Below are positions 26,971 to 35,020 of a stretch of 64,000 nt of DNA, in pieces. Numbering within the stretch: the first letter of the stretch is position 1; every line of letters starts with the position of its first letter. The stretch lies in the NCBI RefSeq assembly GCF_014154935.1, contig NZ_JACEHH010000007.1, positions 62,001 through 126,000 of the forward strand. The letters run 5' to 3'. The translations under genes and the position numbers were made by a program. The DNA is from Stieleria mannarensis. GTDB taxonomy: Bacteria > Planctomycetota > Planctomycetia > Pirellulales > Pirellulaceae. The notes beneath the pieces are model-generated. The model was not told the origin of the DNA and did no database searches. It saw nothing but the letters and a program-made list of their open reading frames with translations.

Positions 26971-28719
26971 ATGCACCTTGCACAATGCCCAGCCCAGCAG
27001 CCCACCTTCCCGTCCGCCGGCAACGTCCGCCGATCGATCACGTTGCTGGCATTGTTAGTCCTCTGCGGTTGCTCCGGCGAACGCGGCGAAATGACAATGC
27101 GAGAACCGGACGGAGACACCGAGTCCATCGACGAGCGGATCGAACAAGAAACCGAGGTGGCCACGGCGATCCCCGATCCAGCCACGTCGCCACAGAATCG
27201 CGCCGCCCAACCCGACCAGTTGCCTGAGCCCCTGGCGCCCTTCCTGCCGGGGACGCCGCCCCTGCCGGCGCCCCTGCCGGCGCCCCTGCCAGCGCCCCCG
27301 CGGGCCATGGCCATGGAAGCCCCGTCGAACGAACGGGTGCCCAAGTCGAGCGCCCAGTCACCGCCGCCCCCGATGACCGCGCGGGCGCCCTCGGCTCCAG
27401 AACCACTGCCTCGCCAAACCGGCCCTTTCGGCACATTGCCGGCCGGCGCGACGCATGACGCCGGCCAGGCGTTTGCCACCGTCGCCGTGTACTACGCCAC
27501 CGACCGCCAGCGTGATTCGGTTCCCTTGTCCGCCTATGACATCACCGGCAACCGCGACGCCTTGGTGCTACTGGGCGGATCGGCGCTCGTCTTCCTGACG
27601 CTATCGGGGGTCAATCTTCTACGCCGCCGCTCGCAAGTCGCGCTCGGGTTTGCCGCCTTTGGCGGAGTATCGCTCGTCGCCGCGTCGGCGGTTCTGCTCT
27701 CGGGAACGGCGAACATCGAAAAACATGGCGTGACCTACAACGCCGAACGGGGAAGCTTGGTCAAAGGGATCGCCAAGGTGACGGTGCCCGACACGCACCA
27801 GCGCGGCGTCGTCGAGCGTCCCAGTTTGCTGCGTTTCGAAGTCCGCGAAGACCAACAAGATCACATCGTGCTGACCAGCGCGACGGAGCTTTCCGAAACC
27901 GAATTCCATCGGCAGTTGTCCGAAACGGTGGCGCTGTCGCCGGGACAAGATTTGCTGGTCTTCGTTCACGGCTACAACGTCGACTTTCAATCCGCGGTCC
28001 GACGAACCGCTCAAATCGCCGTCGACCTGCCATTCGAAGGCGTCCCGGTCTGCTACAGCTGGCCCAGCCAAGGCACGCTGTTGGGCTACACCGTCGACGA
28101 AAACAACGCCGCCTGGACACAGTCCCACTTAAAACAGTTCCTACTGGATTTGGCCCAAGAAAGCGGCGCGCGTTCGATCAACGTCGTGGCCCACAGCATG
28201 GGCAACCGCCCGACGACCGGGGCGATGGTCGAAATCGGCTGGCAGCAACGCGTCTCCGGCGGCGACCAAGACAAACTGTTCGACCGTGTCGTGCTGGCCG
28301 CTCCCGACGTCGACGCCGATCGGTTCCGCCGCGATTTGGCTCCGGCGCTGACCTCCATCGCCGACCACGTCACCCTGTACGCCTCCTCAGACGACCAGGC
28401 ATTGATCGCTTCCAAGCAGGTCCATGGCTACCCCCGCGCCGGCGAAAGTGGCGACGACATCGTGGTCGTCCCGGGAATCGAAACGATTGATGTCAGCGGG
28501 ATCGATCTCAGCCTACTCGGTCACAGCTATTACGGCGATGCACCGTCGATGCTGCACGACCTCTACCTGCTGGTCCGCAATCGGTTGCCGGCCACCGAGC
28601 GCCCGCAACTCGTCCCCAGACCCCTGGGTCGCGAGACCTATTGGAAACTGATCGGACAACCAGAGAGCGGGTCAGCATCCACCGCGTCAAGATCCACCGC
28701 CCAGCCTTCCTCGCGTTAA
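26971..28719 (+). CDS. DUF900 alpha/beta hydrolase, probable lipoprotein, with a transmembrane hairpin insert
   Basis: A 582-residue protein. The leader ends in LLALLVLCGCSGE, a lipoprotein-like site at about residue 35. A Pro/Ala-rich stretch follows (about 85-130), partly encoded by 12-base tandem repeats near 27251-27300. The DUF900 opening VAVYYATDRQRDS is then interrupted by two hydrophobic helices (about residues 190-250) before VTVPDTHQRG. The hydrolase core has LLVFVHGYNVDF, VCYSWPSQG and the nucleophile Ser409 in NVVAHSMGNRP. The family is a predicted lipase/esterase-like hydrolase of unknown substrate. The membrane hairpin between the family's opening motif and its core is unusual. 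Confidence 0.85.
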   Translation: MHLAQCPAQQPTFPSAGNVRRSITLLALLVLCGCSGERGEMTMREPDGDTESIDERIEQETEVATAIPDPATSPQNRAAQPDQLPEPLAPFLPGTPPLPAPLPAPLPAPPRAMAMEAPSNERVPKSSAQSPPPPMTARAPSAPEPLPRQTGPFGTLPAGATHDAGQAFATVAVYYATDRQRDSVPLSAYDITGNRDALVLLGGSALVFLTLSGVNLLRRRSQVALGFAAFGGVSLVAASAVLLSGTANIEKHGVTYNAERGSLVKGIAKVTVPDTHQRGVVERPSLLRFEVREDQQDHIVLTSATELSETEFHRQLSETVALSPGQDLLVFVHGYNVDFQSAVRRTAQIAVDLPFEGVPVCYSWPSQGTLLGYTVDENNAAWTQSHLKQFLLDLAQESGARSINVVAHSMGNRPTTGAMVEIGWQQRVSGGDQDKLFDRVVLAAPDVDADRFRRDLAPALTSIADHVTLYASSDDQALIASKQVHGYPRAGESGDDIVVVPGIETIDVSGIDLSLLGHSYYGDAPSMLHDLYLLVRNRLPATERPQLVPRPLGRETYWKLIGQPESGSASTASRSTAQPSSR

Positions 28720-28803
28720 CGCCTTTGCAGCATCGCAAACAAGCCTGTCGTCGCCTGCGATCGCCCGCCGATGTCATCGTGTTGACATCCGAGTGACTTC
28801 GCG

Positions 28804-29217
28804 CTAGACCGAAACCGTGGCCTGGGGCGTTGCACGGTCAGCGTCGACCGCCGGGGCACCGAGGGCGGAATCATCGGTGCCGAGCCCCTCGATCTCAAAG
28901 ATTCGTTCCAGCCGGGTGATCCGAAAGACGTCACGCACCACTTCGCTCAGCGAACGCAGACGCAGATTCACGCCACAGGCGCGCGACTGGGCCTGTAAGC
29001 GAATCAGCTCGTTCAATCCCGCGCTGCTGATCCAGGTCACACGTCCGAGATCGACCACCACCTCGGTCACCAGACACTCGCGTGGCTGGTCCAATTCGGC
29101 GCTCACCCGGGACGAGATTTGCTGGGCAGATTTTCGGCGGTTGATCACCTTTAGCGAAGGCGACACGACCATCGCCGAGTCGTGGAAATGGATCTCAACG
29201 GCCGAAGGACTACTCAT
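28804..29217 (-). CDS. STAS domain (anti-sigma factor antagonist-like) protein
   Basis: A 137-residue protein that is essentially one STAS domain. Strand and helix blocks include EVVVDLGRVTWISSAGLNELIRLQAQ, where the SSAG serines occupy the position phosphorylated in SpoIIAA-type antagonists. LRLRSLSEVVRDVFRITRLERIFEI completes the fold. Such proteins bind anti-sigma or partner-switch kinases. No kinase or phosphatase partner is adjacent. The last 20 residues are unstructured. It converges with the DUF900 gene. Confidence 0.88.
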   Translation of the reverse strand: MSSPSAVEIHFHDSAMVVSPSLKVINRRKSAQQISSRVSAELDQPRECLVTEVVVDLGRVTWISSAGLNELIRLQAQSRACGVNLRLRSLSEVVRDVFRITRLERIFEIEGLGTDDSALGAPAVDADRATPQATVSV

Positions 29218-29564
29218 CGATCAGGAGTGCTCTGGTGAGTAAGGGAAAGTAACTTTACCGAGCGTCGCAGCTGTGGTGGAAATGCTACCCTCGACCATCC
29301 CCGAGAGATTCCCCCCGGCCCGATGGCGATGCGAAAACCCGCTGTTTTCCGCACTCAAACAGATGCAAGCATACCAAAATCGCCGAACCATGGCAAACAA
29401 AACCGCGTCTTCTCGGCACCAATTCTCTGAGCGTGGCAATCCACCGCAGAGGACTCGGTGAGCGGGGGAATCGGCCCACTTACCCGCGGCGACGCGCGAG
29501 CAAGATTCGCAATCACCGACGACGTGCGACCAACGCACCGATCTCGGAAAGGCGATGCGACCCC

Positions 29565-29752
29565 CTCCCTGGCGGCGAGGGGCCTGGCGGCGAGGCGTAT
29601 AGGCATCAAATCAAGACGAAACCCTTTCTGGAAGGGAGGCTCGAGCGTAGCGAGGGGAGGGTCGATTGGTGGTACTTGAGTGCTTCCGAGCCACAGCGAA
29701 CCCTCCCCGCGTCGTCGCTCACTCCTCCGCGCCCCTCTCAGAGAGAGAGAAT
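29565..29752. repeat. Dispersed GGGAGGG-type repeat, copy 4, in the 29218-29886 gap
   Basis: The 669-base gap after the STAS gene start holds no credible gene. It carries a composite repeat with GAGCGTAGCGAGGGGAGG, the 33-base block at 29699-29731 identical to 1120-1152, and a TAGGCATCAA block like that at about 1254. It ends in an AG-rich run. This links the two distant loci to one element family. Confidence 0.75.
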
Positions 29753-29886
29753 CTCATTCGGGCTGCCAGATGCTGTGGTCTTTGTGTCGACGATTTCATG
29801 GGAGCGTCAACGCCTGGCGACACACCGGTGGACAACACACACCACGATCGGCTGCGAAGCGCAGCAACGGCGATGTCCCTGGCAAG

Positions 29887-30183
29887 CTAACCCTCTCCCT
29901 GTTTCGGGATCACCAATGCGTGAAAGGTGATCACACATCCGAACGCGATCATCGAAAGCCCCAACCAACGAGGCGGCGTCACGCGTTTCTTGGGGGCGGG
30001 CGTGACCGGTTCGAAGATCGCCCCCAGCGTCGTCGAATTGTCGACCAACGGTGTGTTGGTCATCTTGGCAACGAACCGCGTCGTGCGTTCGTTGAGCACG
30101 AAGGATTCGACGCGACGGAATTGCAGCCCCAGCAGGATCAGCAAAATACCGCTCAGGAAATAGCGATTTCGATAGAAAGACAT
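29887..30183 (-). CDS. Small two-helix membrane protein, unknown function
   Basis: From ATG 30183 (MSFYRNRYFLSGILLILLG) the product has 98 residues. There are two hydrophobic segments, at about residues 8-20 and 75-92 (LGLSMIAFGCVITFHALVI). The linker between them contains SFVLNERTTRFVAKMTNTP and a Pro/Lys-rich stretch. The helices suggest a hairpin with both ends on the same side. I do not recognise the family. A longer frame to 30315 has non-protein-like sequence before this start. Confidence 0.6.
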   Translation of the reverse strand: MSFYRNRYFLSGILLILLGLQFRRVESFVLNERTTRFVAKMTNTPLVDNSTTLGAIFEPVTPAPKKRVTPPRWLGLSMIAFGCVITFHALVIPKQGEG

Positions 30184-30619
30184 AGATCGAGCTCTGTGGT
30201 AATCGTCTTGGGAGAGACAATCGTGTACTGACCGACGATCAGCCCCGCGTCCAACATTCCAGCGGCTTGGCCCGCCGGAGGCCTCGGCCAATGGCGACCA
30301 GACATCAGGCGGCAAACCGTTTGATTAGCATCGGCACCGCCCGCGTCAGACCGTGAACGCCATCGACAAGTGACAGGTCGCCAAGATCAAATCGGACGTA
30401 CCAATCGTGCCGACCGCGCCGCCTGGCGCGCGGGACCGTCCCGTTAAGGGCTGAGGCCGATCGCGCTAACTAAGAACGATCCGACCGTTTGGGCAGGAGT
30501 TGCTCGGCGGAGGGGTGTACGACGTCCCTTCGAGGTCGTCGCTCCAATGCCCACGGGTGACGGTTCGGAAGGGCCCTCGTACACCGAAAGGTGATCGCAA
30601 AACGCTGGACGGTCCGGTG
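30184..30619. repeat. Gap with a 70-bp inverted-repeat element (30515-30584)
   Basis: No gene is seen in this gap. At 30515-30584 the ends GTGTACGACGTCCCTTCGA and its near-complement TCGGAAGGGCCCTCGTACAC form about 19-base imperfect terminal inverted repeats around a 30-base centre. The left part is closely related to 3151-3180. It is a candidate miniature non-coding element. Confidence 0.6.
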
Positions 30620-30925
30620 CTATTGTCCACCAAAGACGTCGTCGACCACCCGCCGCATCGCGTCGCCGAAACTGCGGTGAGCGGAATCTTCCAGCAAATC
30701 GGCTTGATTGCTGCGCATGATCGCGGCCGCCAGCGGCTTGTGGGCCTGCCAGTCCTGCAGGTCAAAGGCGCGGATATCGGTGTAGATCCCCTGCAGGTTG
30801 TTGCTGATTTTTGGCACCAGGACGACGCCGTTTTTACCCCGCACGATGTGGTAGTGCATGACCACGAACAACAGCAGCGCGCCACAGAACATTCCGGCAA
30901 AAAATCGAGACATCACGGCGGCCAT
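30620..30925 (-). CDS. Small single-pass membrane protein, unknown function
   Basis: A 101-residue product (97 if the ATG at 30913, MSRFFAGMF, is used). An N-terminal membrane segment FFAGMFCGALLLFVVMHYHIV is followed by a soluble, helical region (IYTDIRAFDLQDWQAH, then AIMRSNQADLLEDSA). The composition is protein-like and conserved-looking, but I do not recognise the family. It lies alone between repeat-bearing gaps. Confidence 0.6.
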   Translation of the reverse strand: MAAVMSRFFAGMFCGALLLFVVMHYHIVRGKNGVVLVPKISNNLQGIYTDIRAFDLQDWQAHKPLAAAIMRSNQADLLEDSAHRSFGDAMRRVVDDVFGGQ

Positions 30926-31004
30926 CGAAAAAGGGGAAACTGGCGGTCAAAACGCGTCCCCGCCGCAGCGGCCGCGGAGTCGTTTTCCCCGCTGCCCCCG
31001 ATTG

Positions 31005-31059
31005 GCGGGCAAGGAATTCGCGGGCAAGGAATTCGCGGGCAAGGAATTCGCGGGCAAGG
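31005..31059. repeat. 15-bp tandem repeat
   Basis: Three perfect copies of GCGGGCAAGGAATTC (31005-31049) and a partial fourth (31050-31059) lie in the 400-base gene-free gap before the tRNA. The rest of the gap (30926-31325) shows nothing else recognisable. Confidence 0.9.
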
Positions 31060-31325
31060 GCGACCGGTCGGGATCACGAGAAACCGGCCGGGGACGTTGT
31101 CAAAAGACCGCCAGACATTCTTAGGCACCGGCGCTCGCCGGGACAAGTCCGAACTTTTTTCGAGCTTTGGCCAAGGCATCTTGACGGCACGTCGCGATCG
31201 CTACAGACTACGCATCCGATTGATCGGCAGAGAAAGTTGAAGTTTCAGCCCCCGACGTCCGATCAGAATCCCTACCACCGCCGATCAGCCACCGCCAACC
31301 GCACCAACGCTGATCAAAAACAAGC

Positions 31326-31399
<74 letters not shown>

Positions 31400-31405
31400 C
31401 TCCCG

Positions 31406-31443
31406 AAAACCCCGTGAAACCAAGCGTTTCGCGGGGTTTTGTC
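31406..31443 (+). terminator. Rho-independent terminator after tRNA-Val
   Basis: A 14-base stem (AAAACCCCGTGAAA with TTTCGCGGGGTTTT, one G-T pair) with a 7-base loop runs straight into TTTTGT. It begins 7 bases past the tRNA. Confidence 0.88.
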
Positions 31444-31575
31444 GTTTCGGTGGGGTTTGGGCGGTAGAAAGGTGGCGACGATGTTTACGGTGATCAAGTG
31501 AAACGCCGTGCCGCCCTGATCGTCTCAGCCGTAATGTCATGCATCGGCATGGCGAAACCGGGAAGGCGGTGGGGT

Positions 31576-32076
31576 TCAGTGATCGCCGGCCGATGTTCGA
31601 GGCAAAAAAATCGAAATCATCAGACCGATGATCCCAGCAACCGATATCCAGCGCACGGCGCCGGTTTCGAAAACGATCGTCGCTGAGACGATGATTGCCG
31701 CGGTGAACCAAAAGACGATCGGGTCGATCCCCGGCCATCGCCGCCCGCTGATCGCCATCGCGGTCGAGTAGCCCAGCCAGACAGCGGCAAAGGCGAAATT
31801 GACATAGACGCCCCAGCCGGCGCGGATCCCGGTGACCTGCTCGGATTCCTCCGCCGTCGCCTCGATCGCCGCCTCATGGCTCCAGCCATACGCGAGTCCG
31901 TAGCTGGCCAGGATGTGAAACGCGATCATCACACTGCCGAACAGCCATGCGAAACAGTAGACGGTCTGCCACGTCGGATTGCCGACACCAGCGTCGCGGC
32001 GACGGGCAAAGCTGCCGACAAACCAGCCGGCCAGAGCAAGCCAAACGGGGACAGTCATCAGCCAGTCATCGAGCAT
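31576..32076 (-). CDS. Four-helix membrane protein, unknown function
   Basis: A 166-residue product with four clear hydrophobic segments: MTVPVWLALAGWFVGSF, FAWLFGSVMIAFHILASYG, VYVNFAFAAVWLGYSTAMA, and a C-terminal pair-like stretch FWFTAAIIVSATIV ... ISVAGIIGLMISIFL. Short charged loops lie between them. It may be a small inner-membrane protein. No family was recognised and no operon partner is evident. Confidence 0.65.
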   Translation of the reverse strand: MLDDWLMTVPVWLALAGWFVGSFARRRDAGVGNPTWQTVYCFAWLFGSVMIAFHILASYGLAYGWSHEAAIEATAEESEQVTGIRAGWGVYVNFAFAAVWLGYSTAMAISGRRWPGIDPIVFWFTAAIIVSATIVFETGAVRWISVAGIIGLMISIFLPRTSAGDH

Positions 32077-32526
32077 GGTACGTCAATGGGATGGACGGGT
32101 GCCGGAGTGCCCTGCTCCGGTTCACGAAGGTTCACTCTCCCACGAACCTAACCGTGATTCTGAATAGTCTCGATTTGATGCCACCCGACAAGCGTACTAG
32201 GCGGCGATGGTCGATGTGCCAGCGTCACGCGACGCAGGGTCTTCGAATCGAAAATGGTCGCCGCCCCCACCACGTTGCTGGCCGAGCACGGATTGTACAA
32301 CGAAGCGCTTCGCGACGAGCTTGAGGACAAGGTCAATGACGCGGACGTTCGGAACAAGGGCCTCTAACTGCAATTCGATTGAACACCAAACACTCCACCG
32401 TCGGAAGCGTCATCGCCATCGATTGGTCCTTGATGCCCCTGCCCCTCTTGACGAATACAATTGGCGAAACGGAGGACGGCGTCGTCTAGGTTCCAACTGA
32501 GAATCCCACGCGAGGAGATGGTACGC
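32077..32526. other. Gene-poor stretch before the 289-residue secreted protein gene
   Basis: I see no convincing gene or repeat here. A 37-codon frame at 32254-32367 has protein-like composition (AEHGLYNEALRDELED) and may be a gene fragment, but it cannot be supported further. Confidence 0.4.
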
Positions 32527-33396
32527 ATGCGCCGCATTTGCCGAATTTCTGTCGTCGTGTTGGGAATCGCGCTCATTGGTGGAGGTGACGCACCGGCTCA
32601 ACCCTTGGTCGACACGCCAGAGAGTCTGGAAAGTCTGGTCGTGAATGCGGATCGCGTTTGGATCGCAAAAATCGTTGACGTCCGAGACGAGCCGATCCCC
32701 GGTGGTTCGAAGATGCCCGGCATCACGATCGCCGTTGAAGAAACGCTGAAGTACCCGCTGTACGAGCAACGTCATGAGAGAATGGGGCTGTTCGTCGAAC
32801 CCCCGACGGCAAGATACAAAGCTTTTGAAAAGCATTCGAGCCGCCTCTTGATCACGCACAGCGATTGTTGCCAGTCCTCGCCGAAGCTGATCGATTTGAC
32901 TGCGGGCAAGGTCGAACTCTTCCTGGCTGACTTTACCGTCCTGCACGAACCTGACGCCGTCGTCCGTGCGGCCAAAGAGATCATCCGCCACACGCCAACT
33001 CATGTGCGACAATTGCAAACCGTTCGTCTGGTGATTCCACCGAACGTGCTCGTGGACACCCAACTGGGACCCTACGGACAATTAATCGTCCCGGTTGACG
33101 AGCGGCTGGAGCAGCGTGCGATCGGCTTCCTGACATCCGAGAGTTATTCCAGGCGATCCGAAGGCGCCAAGATCCTGCGGTACTTCAAGTCCGATGCCAA
33201 CATCGACCGCTTGCGTACGCTGCTCGGGGACGCGGGATACAGCCAACAGCGGGCCGGCGATGGGAACCGATCGAAATACGACGGCGTCCGCAATGATGCT
33301 TACCAAACACTCAGGGCCTGGGGGATCGAAGTCGAACGCCCTGTGATTGCCAAGCCCGACGACCGACATGATGATCCGCGAAACGGTGGTCCATGA
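32527..33396 (+). CDS. Secreted protein of unknown function
   Basis: From ATG 32527 (MRRICRISVVVLGIALIGGGDAPA) the product has 289 residues. A GAGGAG ribosome-binding site at 32512-32517 lies 9 bases before this ATG, but only next to the alternative ATG at 32518, so 32527 is chosen. After the signal peptide come a beta-rich region (ADRVWIAKIVDVRDEPIPGG), a middle part with SDCCQSS, and a helical C-terminal third (GAKILRYFKSDANIDRLRTLL). The last third resembles an HEAT-like or repeat-free helical domain. I do not recognise the family. Confidence 0.75.
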   Translation: MRRICRISVVVLGIALIGGGDAPAQPLVDTPESLESLVVNADRVWIAKIVDVRDEPIPGGSKMPGITIAVEETLKYPLYEQRHERMGLFVEPPTARYKAFEKHSSRLLITHSDCCQSSPKLIDLTAGKVELFLADFTVLHEPDAVVRAAKEIIRHTPTHVRQLQTVRLVIPPNVLVDTQLGPYGQLIVPVDERLEQRAIGFLTSESYSRRSEGAKILRYFKSDANIDRLRTLLGDAGYSQQRAGDGNRSKYDGVRNDAYQTLRAWGIEVERPVIAKPDDRHDDPRNGGP

Positions 33397-33554
33397 CATC
33401 GAACGCGGCAACTGTCGTGACATCGGACCAAGAGGGATACACAGGACAGATACGTCCCATACGTCCTATTGGTCCGATTGGCTCCATCGCGTGATGTCGT
33501 CTTCGCTAGCGACGCGGGGCGGCGAGGTGCCTCTGACGCGATTTGACGGAGCAA

Positions 33555-33814
33555 TCACCGTTCTCCCATTGCGTAACGGCAGATCTCATCCCAGCCCGCT
33601 GGTTCGCCTTGTCCGGCTCGCACGACCGACACGCGGCGAGCCCCCGGCAGGTTGATCTGCTCTCGCAGTTCGGTTTCCAATCGGTCGGCGCCGGGAAGGT
33701 CACACTTGTTGACCACGATCATGTCGGCGATTTCCAGCAAACCAGCCTTTTCCCATTGAATCGCGTCGCCAGACTCCGGTTGCAACAGCAAACAGACGCG
33801 GTCGACGTGCCGGC
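33555..33814 (-). pseudogene. MeaB/ArgK-type GTPase remnant (C-terminal part only)
   Basis: The frame reads LLLQPESGDAIQWEKAGLLEIADMIVVNKCDLPGADRLE. This is the G3-G4 region of MeaB/ArgK P-loop GTPases, including the NKCD guanine-specificity motif. The P-loop and the whole N-terminal half are absent. Upstream in DNA, the homology switches within a few bases to the methylmalonyl-CoA mutase remnant in another frame. In living pathways MeaB protects and reloads the B12-dependent mutase. Here only a fragment is left. Confidence 0.75.
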
Positions 33815-34387
33815 GAACTCTTTTAGGATGTCGTTTTGGATCGTGCCCCGCAACTCGCGAACATCAAAGCCTCGCTCTTTCGCGGCCGTCAGATAAAACG
33901 CCATCAGAATCGCAGCGGGAGCGTTGATGGTCATCGAGACGGAGAGCTTTTCCAAGTCGATGCCGTCGTACAGCAGCAACATGTCATCTAGCGTGTCGAT
34001 CGCGACGCCCAGACGTCCGACTTCGCCGCAGGACTGGGGATCGTCGCTGTCGAGCGCCATCAGGGTTGGCAGATCGAACGCGGTGCTAAGGCCTGTTTGC
34101 CCATTGTTTAGCAAGACCCGAAAACGATGGTTCGTTTCCGACGCGGTGCCGAACCCGGCAAACTGCCGCATGGTCCACAAGCGCCCCCGATACATCGTTT
34201 CGTGAATTCCGCGCGTGAAGGGAAGTTGTCCGGGACTGCCGATGTCCTGTTGCACGTCGACCTGCGACAGGTCCGCATCGCTGTAGGCCTGTTTGACCGC
34301 GACAGAATCCGTGATTCGCCGGTCATCGAGCCGCAGCGGGATATAATGAAACATTCCGGCGACGTGTTGGACACGTCGACAATCCAC
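33815..34387 (-). pseudogene. Methylmalonyl-CoA mutase remnant (N-terminal part only)
   Basis: The open frame runs from 34387 to 33719, but mutase homology covers only its first 191 or so residues. Signatures are QLPFTRGIHETMYRGRLWTMRQFAGFGTA, GLSTAFDLPTLMALDSDDP and SMTINAPAAILMAFY, ending at LRGTIQNDILKEF. A full mutase has 500 or more further residues, including the rest of the substrate barrel and usually the B12 domain. After ILKEF the DNA continues with MeaB sequence in a different frame. I infer a large deletion that joined the two genes. Confidence 0.82.
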
Positions 34388-34407
34388 GGCTTGTTCACGG
34401 TGTCATC

Positions 34408-34827
34408 ATGAATGACCTGCGCTGCGCAACCGAAGCATTGATGCGTGAAGAGCGTCGGATCCGCGAAGCGAGCGGAGGGGCGATCGATGCCGGTAAACAA
34501 GGATTTGCAGACCGGCTGTCGGTTCGCCAGCGAATCAGCGTGTTGGTGGATTCCGGCAGCACGTTTTTTGAACTGGGGATCTGGGCCGCCTGGCGGATGT
34601 ACGACCAGTGGGGCGAGGTGCCGGCGGCGGGAGTGATTGTGGGTATCGGCCGCGTTCGCGGGCGTCCGGTGATGGTGGTCGCCAATGATTCCTCGGTGAA
34701 GGCCGGCGTGTTCTTGCCGTTGCAAGACGAGATCTTTCCCGATGAAGATGACTTCGGACGCATCTTTCGCAACAACGCCGTGATCAAGCAACTGGAAAAC
34801 CCGACGGATCCATCGCTAACGTCATGA
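34408..34827 (+). pseudogene. Acyl-CoA (propionyl-CoA type) carboxylase beta-subunit remnant
   Basis: A 139-residue frame. The start is like carboxyltransferase beta subunits: REERRIREASGGA, RLSVRQRISVLVDSGSTFFELG, AAGVIVGIGRVRGRPVMVVAND. After VKAG the sequence jumps to VFLPLQDEIFPDEDDFGRIFRNNAVI, skipping about 30 residues that full-length proteins have between two AG dipeptides. It then stops soon after. More than 350 C-terminal residues are missing. The gene is divergent from the mutase remnant, consistent with a former propionate-degradation cluster. Confidence 0.8.
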
Positions 34828-34886
34828 TTTCGGGGGTGTGTTTGGTCATCGCGTCGAGAATCTGCCCTCACGCGGCATCCCTGTAT

Positions 34887-34951
34887 GACATCATTCTGCC
34901 CCGAATCATTCTGTCATTCCCGCACCTCCATCGTTTTGTCCCCATCGTCAC
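34887..34951. repeat. ATCATTCTGCCCC repeat cluster, copy 4
   Basis: Two ATCATTCTG units and an ATCGTTTTGTCCCC variant lie between the carboxylase remnant and the DUF1549 gene. Confidence 0.65.
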
Positions 34952-35020
34952 CCTGGGATTCGTTACACTGTAAGTGGCCCCGCGTTTCAATGCTTTCCTG
35001 CAAATCCACAGGAACCGGCG

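Noticed and set aside
28770-28789. Possible bidirectional terminator between the DUF900 and STAS genes
   Set aside because: The 7-base stem GATGTCA/TGACATC is weak and lacks a T-run.
31005-31059. CRISPR-like array
   Set aside because: The units are contiguous 15-base tandem repeats without spacers, and no cas genes are nearby.
32254-32367. 37-codon open frame before the secreted 289-residue protein
   Set aside because: It is protein-like by eye but short, without a clear ribosome site or known motif. It could be a fragment, but I cannot support it as a gene.
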